Part shown: in pieces, positions 1-4,825 of the stretch | How the letters are laid out: each line of letters begins with the position of its first letter | How positions within the stretch are numbered: the first letter of the stretch is position 1 | From: Bryobacterales bacterium | Lineage (GTDB): Bacteria > Acidobacteriota > Terriglobia > Bryobacterales > Bryobacteraceae | Length of the DNA stretch: 5,884 nt | Direction: 5' to 3' | Assembly: GCA_003164075.1 (NCBI GenBank) | Contig: PLRZ01000085.1 | Coordinates: 12,003-17,886, forward strand | Translations under genes and position numbers: made by a program | Notes under the pieces: generated by a model | The model's database searches: none | Told to the model about the DNA's origin: nothing | Seen by the model: only the letters and a program-made list of their open reading frames with translations

Positions 1-803
1 CCTCCTCGCCGGTCCCTGCCTATAAACAGACCTGGTTCCGATCGACTGGATTTCGGCGCGCGGTGTCGGAAGCGATCAACCGCGCCGACATCTGCCGCAT
101 TGTGTATCGGGGCCACGCGCGTCCGGCGGAGGGGCCCATATCGCCGGCCAATCAGTTTTGGTTCAACGCTTCACTTAAGCCTCATCCGTACGATATTGGC
201 TCCTCGCGCAAGAGACTCGAGGCCGAAGGGTTCCGCCTGCGTGGTAGTGCGCTGTACGACAGCGAAGGTCACGCCGTGGAATTCTCGGTCATCACCAACG
301 CAGGCAACCGGAACCGGGAACGAATCGCGGCGATGCTGCAACAGGACCTCCAGGCCATCGGGATTCGGTTGAATGTGGTCACTCTGGATTTCCCATCGCT
401 CATCGAACGGATCACCCGGACCTTCAATTACGAATCCTGCCTGCTCGGTCTCACCAACCTCGATCTCGACCCGAGCGCGCAGATGAACGTCTGGCTCAGC
501 TCTGCCGCGAACCACCAGTGGAATCCCAAGCAGAAGCAGCCGGCAACTACCTGGGAAGCGCAAATCGATAAGCTGATGCTTGCCCAGGCCGGCGACACCC
601 GTCCCGAGGTCCGAAAGCGCGCATTTGATCGGGTGCAACAAATCGTTTCGGATGAGGCCCCGTTTCTATATCTTGTGACTAAAAACTCGCTTACCGCGAT
701 TTCTCCTAACATTCAAAATGCATCGCCGGCGGTTCTGACGCCGCAAGCCTTCTGGAACATCGACTGGCTCCGTAAACCGCTGTCCACGACAGAGAGTCGA
801 TAG
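1..803 (+). CDS. Peptide-type ABC transporter solute-binding protein, C-terminal part (5' end outside window)
   Basis: Extracytoplasmic binding protein of the SBP_bac_5 (oligopeptide/dipeptide/nickel) family, which captures peptides for the ABC permease. The frame is open from base 3, so the gene enters from the left edge; the GTG at 63 is internal. Residues just before it (YKQTWFRSTGFRRAVSEAIN, bases 21-80) match the family's conserved segment in which Arg-Arg-Ala precedes an alpha helix ('FRRAVS.AI.R'), and 'GPISPANQFW' follows as expected. The later stretch with 'NRERIAAMLQQDL' and 'IGIRLNV' is the usual lobe-II helix-strand unit. About 267 residues are present, roughly the C-terminal half of a 500-600 residue protein. 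The signal peptide is therefore outside the window. TAG at 801-803 directly abuts the ATG of the next gene, so the two are in one operon. The exact ligand cannot be told. Confidence 0.88.
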   Translation, partial: SSPVPAYKQTWFRSTGFRRAVSEAINRADICRIVYRGHARPAEGPISPANQFWFNASLKPHPYDIGSSRKRLEAEGFRLRGSALYDSEGHAVEFSVITNAGNRNRERIAAMLQQDLQAIGIRLNVVTLDFPSLIERITRTFNYESCLLGLTNLDLDPSAQMNVWLSSAANHQWNPKQKQPATTWEAQIDKLMLAQAGDTRPEVRKRAFDRVQQIVSDEAPFLYLVTKNSLTAISPNIQNASPAVLTPQAFWNIDWLRKPLSTTESR

Positions 804-1673
804 ATGGAGCACCTTCCCCTGCTTTCAACGTGTTTGTCCGCGGGCTACACGGACGGCCTGGCGGTTTTGCGGGATGCCACGCTCGAGGTTGCGCCGGGTG
901 AGATTGTCGGTCTGGTGGGGGAGAGCGGATCGGGAAAGAGCACCATGGCTCTGGCGCTGCTGCGGTTATTGCAGTACCGTGGCGGATGGGTGCGGGGCGA
1001 GATACGATTTGGGGGCCGCAACCTGTTGCAGATCCCGGAAAAGACGATGAGGTGCGTCCGCGGGCGGGAGATCGGGTTGGTGTTGCAGAGCCCGATTGCC
1101 AGTTTGAATCCAGCCATGCGGATCGGCGACCAGATCCATGAGTCCTGGCGCGCGCACAAGGACCTTTATGCCCGCCCTTTCGGCCGGTCCGACGCGATCG
1201 AACTGCTCGAAAAAGTGAGCTTGCCCGCCGACGAATCTTTCCTGCAGCGCTACCCGCGCCAGTTGAGCGTCGGACAGGCGCAGCGGGTGCTCATCGCAAT
1301 GGCGATTGTTCACAGGCCGCCGCTGCTACTCGCGGATGAGCCTACGAGTGCTCTTGACGCGGTAACACAGGCGGAGATTCTGCAGCTCTTCTCCCGCCTA
1401 AACCGCGAATTACAGATGGCCATTTTATACATTTCGCATGATCTGTTGTCCGTCGGCTCTATTTGCAGGCGAGTCGCGATTTTGTCGGAAGGCCACGTCG
1501 TGGAATTCAACTCCACGGAGAATATCTTCCGGCGACCGGCCCATCCCTACACTAAAGCTCTGATTGCCTCCATCCCCAGGCTTCCCCGAGGACTGTCATC
1601 GCCGCAGGCGGAGCGAGAAGCGCTTGGCGAGGTGCGCGGAGAAATGGAATTGGCAACTGCGCGACCGTCCTGA
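804..1673 (+). CDS. OppD/DppD-like peptide ABC transporter ATP-binding protein, C-terminus replaced
   Basis: Cytoplasmic ATPase that powers peptide import together with membrane permeases (not in the window) and the binding protein upstream. Motifs seen in order: Walker A GESGSGKST (residues 39-47), Q-loop Gln95 in 'LVLQSPIASLNP', signature LSVGQ (154-158, Val in place of the usual Gly), Walker B LLLADEP (174-180) with catalytic Glu179, D-loop SALD, and H-loop His212 in 'ISHDL'. 'HPYTKALIASIPRLPRG' (247-263) is the start of the typical OppD C-terminal extension. After that, the last about 26 residues do not resemble the family: the Cys-containing 'GCxFxPRC'-type tail is absent. The protein is 289 residues against about 320-335 usual. 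The start is the ATG immediately after the upstream TAG (zero spacing), suggesting translational coupling. The 3' end overlaps the integrase frame, and no DppF partner gene follows. The cassette looks intact for ATP binding; function of the truncated form is uncertain. Confidence 0.9.
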   Translation: MEHLPLLSTCLSAGYTDGLAVLRDATLEVAPGEIVGLVGESGSGKSTMALALLRLLQYRGGWVRGEIRFGGRNLLQIPEKTMRCVRGREIGLVLQSPIASLNPAMRIGDQIHESWRAHKDLYARPFGRSDAIELLEKVSLPADESFLQRYPRQLSVGQAQRVLIAMAIVHRPPLLLADEPTSALDAVTQAEILQLFSRLNRELQMAILYISHDLLSVGSICRRVAILSEGHVVEFNSTENIFRRPAHPYTKALIASIPRLPRGLSSPQAEREALGEVRGEMELATARPS

Positions 1674-2631
1674 TGGCTTCCCCGGCACGTTCGGCGATTA
1701 CACGAACGACATCTATCTAACGGGCAAAGTGGCAGTCCTCAGCCAGTGCACCCGGAACCAGTATGCCAGCCTGTTGCGGCTGCACGTCATTCCGTTCATT
1801 GGCAAGCTACCGTTGCGTGAGATCCGGCCACTGGATTGTCTGCAGATTATCGAAATGAACAAACCGCACTGTGCCCAAGGCACATTGTGCTCGATCCGCA
1901 ATGCCGCGTCTGGCGTGTTCACCGATGCGGTGTGTAGAGGCTACCTGGCAACCAATCCGATACAGCTAATCCACGTGCAGCCCAGCCGCCGACCCAAGAA
2001 GGTACAGTTTACGCCGCTAGTCGATCAAGCGGTGACATTGCGTAAGGTGCTGGAACATCCGTGCTACGAGATGATCACGCTGTCCTGCTGCACCTCGATC
2101 CACTACGGTGAGCTGACGGCGCTGCGTTGGCGGTTCGTGAACCTCACCGGTCAGACGGTGCGGTTCATGGACCCGGACGACGGCGATGTGAGGTTGGAGC
2201 CTTACACGGCTCGGGTCCGGAAGAGCTACTACCGTGGCGAATATGGGGACTGCAAGAATCAAGGCAGACACCGCACGGCTGTGTTGCCCACCCAGGTGGT
2301 CGCGGCGCTGTCGGCGCTCCGCGAACGTAGCCAGTTTGGCGGGCCAGACGACCTGGTGTTTTGCGACGATGGAAAGCCGCTGGACGAGGACAGCACACGG
2401 CGCGAGCTGGTGGCAGGCTGCGAGAAGGCCGGTGTGCCCCGGCTGGGCTTCCACAGTTTCCGCCGCTATTTCGCGACGCAGGCGAAGGCTAAGAAAATGG
2501 ACCCGGACGACATCCGCCGGGCGATGGGCCATGCGGGCGGCATGACCTACCAGTACACTGCCGAGGACCTGGACCGGCGACGGCCCTTCGTGCAAGCCAT
2601 CGCAGACGATCTCTTCGAGGAGGCAAAATGA
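1564..2631 (+). CDS. Tyrosine recombinase / phage-type integrase, with substituted first catalytic Arg
   Basis: Site-specific recombinase of the XerC/phage integrase superfamily, expected to catalyse DNA strand exchange through a 3'-phosphotyrosine intermediate. A SAM-like core-binding domain spans residues about 43-135 ('TRNQYASLLRLHVIPFIG', 'LREIRPLDCLQI', 'GYLATNPIQL'). The catalytic domain spans about 150-340. Visible catalytic positions are Lys231 on the beta hairpin, His297-x-x-Arg300 (HSFR), His323 in 'MGHAGG' and nucleophile Tyr331 in 'YQYT'. The family's first Arg ('TGLRxGEL') is His180 (codon CAC, 2101-2103), which may impair or abolish activity. The longest frame starts at TTG 1564, inside the ATPase gene. 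A second TTG at 1624, 10 bases after GGAG (1610-1613), is the better supported start. In either case the N-terminal DNA-binding arm common in relatives seems short or missing. The stop overlaps the next gene's ATG. Family assignment is secure; start and activity are not. Confidence 0.88.
   Translation: MPPSPGFPEDCHRRRRSEKRLARCAEKWNWQLRDRPDGFPGTFGDYTNDIYLTGKVAVLSQCTRNQYASLLRLHVIPFIGKLPLREIRPLDCLQIIEMNKPHCAQGTLCSIRNAASGVFTDAVCRGYLATNPIQLIHVQPSRRPKKVQFTPLVDQAVTLRKVLEHPCYEMITLSCCTSIHYGELTALRWRFVNLTGQTVRFMDPDDGDVRLEPYTARVRKSYYRGEYGDCKNQGRHRTAVLPTQVVAALSALRERSQFGGPDDLVFCDDGKPLDEDSTRRELVAGCEKAGVPRLGFHSFRRYFATQAKAKKMDPDDIRRAMGHAGGMTYQYTAEDLDRRRPFVQAIADDLFEEAK
2617..2623 (+). promoter_or_regulatory. 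Strong Shine-Dalgarno sequence for the 82-residue gene
   Basis: GAGGAGG lies within the last codons of the integrase gene, four bases before the ATG at 2628. It is the strongest ribosome-binding site in the window. With the ATGA stop/start overlap it argues that the short downstream frame is really translated and coupled to the integrase. Confidence 0.75.
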
Positions 2632-2876
2632 GACAAGTAGTTGATGGCGAGCGATTATCAGGGCACAGCGGCACCGAGTCTTGCCCCGAGATCGTGATTT
2701 CGGACGGCCAGGGGCCGGGCGGCGGGGCGCTCATATGTGCGATTTCTTGCTTCCACTGGGCCGAGGTCGAGGTCAAGGGCGACACGACGGTCCTTTGGTT
2801 CGAAGACAAGACCCGCCTCACAATCGACCACGGCCTCGTCGAGTATGCCGAGGCGTCTGAAACCGGCCCGGCCTGA
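2628..2876 (+). CDS. Small protein of unknown function coupled to the integrase (82 residues)
   Basis: I do not recognise this protein. It is 82 residues, acidic overall, with three Cys (19, 37, 41) and a Gly-rich turn 'GQGPGGG' (28-34). Alternating hydrophobic stretches, 'AEVEVKGDTTVLWFEDKTRLTIDHGLVEY' read in pieces over residues 45-73, suggest a small beta-rich fold. No membrane segment or signal peptide is seen. The ATG overlaps the integrase TGA (ATGA at 2628-2631), and GAGGAGG sits four bases upstream, so it should be co-translated with the integrase. The end is marked by two in-frame stops, TGA then TAA (2874-2879). Small genes beside integrases are sometimes directionality factors, but those are usually basic helix-turn-helix proteins and this one is not evidently so. 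It could be a cargo gene or a modulator of the recombinase; that is inference only. An antisense frame over 2658-2930 has no comparable support. Confidence 0.65.
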   Translation: MRQVVDGERLSGHSGTESCPEIVISDGQGPGGGALICAISCFHWAEVEVKGDTTVLWFEDKTRLTIDHGLVEYAEASETGPA

Positions 2877-3033
2877 TAATCCCGTGATAACCGCGAATTT
2901 AAACTTGGATGCGTCAAAGGCCCGTCCCACGGGCCATTCGCTTATTAGTGAGAGCGGGCGGATTTATTGACCCCAAGCAAGCGCGCTAGCCAGGCTCCGC
3001 CACGGCCCGAAAGATCTATTGTGCACGCTTTCG
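2877..3033. other. Intergenic stretch between the integrase unit and the TPR gene
   Basis: These 157 bases separate the 3' ends of two convergent genes. They hold the hairpin at 2919-2935 and a weaker inverted repeat CGAAAG/CTTTCG (3008-3013 with 3028-3033, 14-base loop) just past the TPR stop on the minus strand. CGCTAGC occurs twice (2984-2990 and 3032-3038). If the integrase unit is an inserted element, its right end should lie here, but no convincing long repeat matching the left junction was found. Confidence 0.5.
2919..2935 (+). terminator. Possible terminator hairpin after the integrase unit
   Basis: A perfect 7-bp stem GGCCCGT / ACGGGCC encloses the loop CCC, 43 bases after the stop of the 82-residue gene. 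AAA precedes the stem, and ATTCGCTTATTAG follows, which is only moderately T-rich, so intrinsic termination would be weak. The nearly symmetric flanks mean it could act on either strand. It is the only stable hairpin close to this 3' end. Confidence 0.45.
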
Positions 3034-3348
3034 CTAGCTCATGAGGTCTAACGCCGCTTGAATCTCATCGCGCGTGTGAAAGTCGCCCTTGCGCGTCGTC
3101 GCCTCGATCCCCTGCAGATACAACTCCCGCGCCTCCGCCGATTGCCCCAACCGCTCCAGCGTCTGGCCCCCATGAAAATATGCCGCTGCGTATTCCGGAT
3201 GCGATGCGATCAGCGCGCGAAACTCCCCCACCGCGGCCTCCAGATCGCCCGTATTGCGATACTCCATCGCCAGGCCGTAGCGCGCCAACGTGTCGGCGGG
3301 ATTCTGCTCCGCCATGCTCTTCAGGATCTCTAACCGGGTGCTTGCCAT
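3034..3348 (-). CDS. Small tetratricopeptide-repeat (TPR) protein
   Basis: A 104-residue protein made of two TPR units and a capping helix. TPR1 is about residues 18-51 ('ADTLARYGLAMEYRNTGDLEAAVGEF', read in pieces, with Gly-Asp at the turn) and TPR2 about 52-85 ('AAAYFHGGQTLERLGQSAEA'). 'KGDFHTRDEIQAALDLM' closes it. TPR folds bind partner proteins; no enzymatic motif is present and the partner cannot be inferred. There is no signal peptide, so it is probably cytoplasmic. The frame stays open upstream to 3672, but residues before the ATG at 3346-3348 are low-complexity Gly/Ala sequence antisense to the next gene, so that ATG is chosen. No Shine-Dalgarno lies at the normal distance (GGAGG is 16 bases away), which fits a short-leader or leaderless transcript from the -10 element in the gap. 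The gene is divergent from the cysteine-rich gene at 3373. Confidence 0.85.
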   Translation of the reverse strand: MASTRLEILKSMAEQNPADTLARYGLAMEYRNTGDLEAAVGEFRALIASHPEYAAAYFHGGQTLERLGQSAEARELYLQGIEATTRKGDFHTRDEIQAALDLMS

Positions 3349-3354
3349 GTCTTG

Positions 3355-3364
3355 TGCTACTATA
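3355..3364. promoter_or_regulatory. Shared, near-symmetric -10 element between divergent genes
   Basis: The gap between the two divergent starts is only 24 bases (3349-3372). On the plus strand it reads TGCTACTAT (3355-3363), an extended -10 (TGn) with TACTAT. On the minus strand the same bases give TATAGT (3364-3359), five of six matches to TATAAT. Start sites about seven bases downstream would be near 3370 (+) and 3352 (-), within a few bases of the ATG codons at 3373 and 3348. Both transcripts would then be almost leaderless. -35 matches are not convincing and would fall inside the opposite coding regions. The assignment is by motif only. Confidence 0.4.
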
Positions 3365-3372
3365 CCTCCGAA

Positions 3373-3801
3373 ATGGCCTGCCCCTACTTCCATGCCGTGA
3401 AGCCGCGCAGCCAGACCGGCAATTCCCGCTCCGCCATGCTGCCCCTGGGCGATGCCTGGGACGGCCTCTGCCGGGCAGTTACCGGCTCTCCCTGCGAGCC
3501 CGACGAGATCACCCTCCTCTCCTTCTGCAATATGGGCTACGCCCGCGGATGCTGCTCCCGCTTTCCCCCCGGCGACGGCCCCGACGCGGTGCGCTTCACC
3601 ATCGCCGGCGACCAACCCGGCGCTCTGCACCTCTATTACGTTGTGGAACGCGACCATCATCCCTGGTCCCACGGTCCGCTGGAATTTTCCCGCGCCGCCA
3701 ACGCGTTCCTAACCCCTCCCCCCGGCGAGACCACCCTTCAGCTCGCGTGCGCTTACGTGGCCAGCTATCTGCGGCGAATTTCGGAAGCTTCCCGGCACTG
3801 A
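3373..3801 (+). CDS. Cysteine-rich protein of unknown function
   Basis: I do not recognise a named family. The protein is 142 residues, with Cys at 3, 33, 41, 52, 60 and 61, all in the N-terminal 61 residues, in the contexts 'ACPYFHA', 'DGLC', 'SPC', 'SFCNMGYARGCC'. A more ordinary segment follows ('DAVRFTI', 'LHLYYVVERDHHPW') and then a C-terminal helix ('ACAYVASYLRRI', with one further Cys). Clustered Cys plus the His-His pair suggests binding of a metal or an iron-sulfur cluster; this is inference. No signal peptide or membrane segment is visible. The ATG at 3373 is preferred over TTG 3352, because the extra residues look non-coding and overlap the promoter. No Shine-Dalgarno is evident, consistent with a leaderless start. 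It probably forms an operon with the thioesterase, which begins 23 bases after its TGA. Confidence 0.75.
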   Translation: MACPYFHAVKPRSQTGNSRSAMLPLGDAWDGLCRAVTGSPCEPDEITLLSFCNMGYARGCCSRFPPGDGPDAVRFTIAGDQPGALHLYYVVERDHHPWSHGPLEFSRAANAFLTPPPGETTLQLACAYVASYLRRISEASRH

Positions 3802-3824
3802 TTTACATCAAGAATAGGGACACC

Positions 3825-4301
3825 ATGGAAGGCAAACCCGTACGCGACTCGATCTCGGAGTATTCCGAACTGGCGCTCCCCAACGATGCCAATGGCCATG
3901 GGAACCTGCTCGGCGGCCGGGTCATGCACCTGGTCGACCTGGCCGGCGCCATGGCGGCCATGCGGCACGCCCGCAAGCCCGTGGTCACGGCTTCGGTCGA
4001 TAGCCTGCATTTCCTCCATCCCGTGCATATTTCCGAGCTGATGGTTCTGCGCTCGTCGGTCAACCGCGTGTTCCGCACTTCCATGGAGGTGGGCGTCAAG
4101 GTGGAGACCGAGAACCTCATGACCGGCCAGCGGCTTCACACGTGCTCCGCCTACCTGACGTTTGTGGCTTTGGGCGATGACCGGAGGGCAACCGCCGTTC
4201 CGCCGGTGATTCCGGAAACCGAAGCAGAACAGCGGCGCTACCGCGAGGCAGGTGAGCGGAGGGAGTACCGTCTGGCGTTGCGAAACCGCCTTCGCGAATG
4301 A
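3825..4301 (+). CDS. Acyl-CoA thioesterase, hotdog fold (YciA/BACH-like)
   Basis: Cytoplasmic enzyme of the hotdog-fold acyl-CoA hydrolase family, which hydrolyses acyl-CoA to free acid and CoA. At 158 residues it has the usual length for a YciA-type protein (130-165). Visible landmarks: 'NDANGHGNLLGGRVMHLVDLAGA' (residues 20-42, read in pieces) with the conserved Asn23, Gly-Gly 30-31 and the catalytic-type Asp38 on the central helix; 'VVTASVDSLHFLHPV' (53-67), the typical strand after that helix; and 'RTSMEVGVKVETEN' (84-97). The C-terminal about 35 residues are Arg/Glu-rich and probably helical. The ATG at 3825 has AGGGA (3816-3820) four bases upstream; the longer open frame back to 3180 is antisense and shadow sequence. 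It likely shares a transcript with the cysteine-rich gene. The chain-length preference cannot be predicted from sequence. Confidence 0.92.
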   Translation: MEGKPVRDSISEYSELALPNDANGHGNLLGGRVMHLVDLAGAMAAMRHARKPVVTASVDSLHFLHPVHISELMVLRSSVNRVFRTSMEVGVKVETENLMTGQRLHTCSAYLTFVALGDDRRATAVPPVIPETEAEQRRYREAGERREYRLALRNRLRE

Positions 4302-4319
4302 GGGCGGGCTTTCCTGCGT

Positions 4320-4339
4320 ATTCCCCCCCCCGGGGGAAT
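4320..4339. terminator. Hairpin between convergent genes, containing a run of nine C
   Basis: ATTCCCCC (4320-4327) and GGGGGAAT (4332-4339) form a perfect 8-bp stem with loop CCCC. It sits 18 bases after the thioesterase stop and overlaps the last base of the Hfq-like gene's stop codon. It can fold on both strands and so could end both transcripts, though a clear U-tract is missing on each side (CAAGCCTCTTT on the plus strand). The nine consecutive C (4323-4331) followed by five G are unusual. Confidence 0.5.
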
Positions 4340-4644
4340 CAAGCCTCTTTGTACATGTATTTGATGCAGGGCTTGTAGAGCAGAAGGTTTGGCCCCTCGG
4401 CGCGATTCACCTTCAGGCAGCACTTGTCGTACCACTCGATGGTGCCGTGCAGCGTTTCTCCGTCGCGCAGCACGAAAACCATCGGTGTCTTGGCCTGCAT
4501 TTGCTTGACGTAATAAAAGTTCTCGGCGTTGGTTTGATCCGGCGGCACAGGCTTCTTCTGCTGTGCGGCCCTTCGCGGAGGCGCGATCTGCTCTTTAATT
4601 TCGTTCAGAGACGGACGTATGAGTTTGCGATTGACAGCTTCCAC
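4339..4644 (-). CDS. Hfq-like Sm-fold RNA-binding protein with long N-terminal arm
   Basis: Predicted RNA chaperone of the Hfq/Lsm type, which in other bacteria forms a hexameric ring pairing small RNAs with mRNAs. In 101 residues, the Sm core occupies about 41-98: an N-terminal helix '[12 protein letters not shown]', Sm1 '[25 protein letters not shown]' (55-79, read in pieces) and Sm2 '[12 protein letters not shown]' (87-98). The latter matches Hfq's 'MVYKHAISTV'. Relative to E. coli Hfq, the proximal-face Gln-Phe after Asp is Lys74-Cys75 and the His of Tyr-Lys-His is Pro92, so RNA specificity may differ. About 40 residues precede the core ('[15 protein letters not shown]', then Pro/Lys/Gln-rich), longer than in canonical Hfq. 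The start is GTG 4644; no ATG lies in frame between it and the upstream stop, and AAGGA (4656-4660) is upstream. Its 3' end is convergent with the thioesterase. It lies downstream of the SH3 gene on the same strand. Confidence 0.75.
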   Translation of the reverse strand: MEAVNRKLIRPSLNEIKEQIAPPRRAAQQKKPVPPDQTNAENFYYVKQMQAKTPMVFVLRDGETLHGTIEWYDKCCLKVNRAEGPNLLLYKPCIKYMYKEA

Positions 4645-4655
4645 CGGATGCCATC

Positions 4656-4674
4656 CTTTTTGAAGAGAATTATG
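4656..4674 (-). promoter_or_regulatory. Possible -10 element and ribosome-binding site for the Hfq-like gene
   Basis: On the minus strand CATAAT (4674-4669) matches the -10 consensus at five of six positions, and AAGGA (4660-4656) lies 11 bases before the GTG start at 4644. A start site near 4662 would give a leader of under 20 bases. No good -35 is seen at 16-18 bases. The 181-base gap between this gene and the SH3 gene (4645-4825) leaves room for an independent promoter, and the portion at 4665-4760 is clearly more AT-rich than the flanking genes. Confidence 0.3.
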
Positions 4675-4825
4675 ATTGACCGTCGCTACTCAAGCAGGGC
4701 GGCTTTTAGTTGGATCAAATTGTCCGACTTGAACCCATAAATAACACAAAGGCTGCGCCACCGCAACGTGAGCATGTTGGCACTCGGGGGCGCTCGCCGG
4801 CCGATTCGCGCCGCCACCCCGGACG

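Noticed and set aside
171..641. Minus-strand 156-residue open frame opposite the solute-binding protein gene.
   Set aside because: It is antisense to a clearly recognisable family and shows no motif of its own.
2489..2930. Minus-strand open frames opposite the end of the integrase and the 82-residue gene.
   Set aside because: They lack ribosome-binding sites and recognisable motifs, whereas the plus strand has a strong Shine-Dalgarno and a coupled start.
1576..2996. CCAGGCT occurs at 1576-1582 near the ATPase/integrase junction and again at 2990-2996 near the right end of the integrase unit, a possible att direct repeat.
   Set aside because: Only seven bases match and the following bases differ; a match of this length is expected by chance in GC-rich DNA of this size.
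2984..3038. Two copies of CGCTAGC in the intergenic stretch, possibly an operator or recombination site.
   Set aside because: Each is seven bases around a common palindrome, with no extended similarity between the flanks.
3349..3672. N-terminal extension of the TPR gene on the minus strand.
   Set aside because: The sequence is Gly/Ala low complexity, antisense to the cysteine-rich gene, and unlike TPR sequence.
3180..3824. Long N-terminal extension of the thioesterase frame.
   Set aside because: The extra residues are Arg/Pro/Ser-rich, overlap two better supported genes, and a good ATG with a ribosome-binding site lies at 3825.
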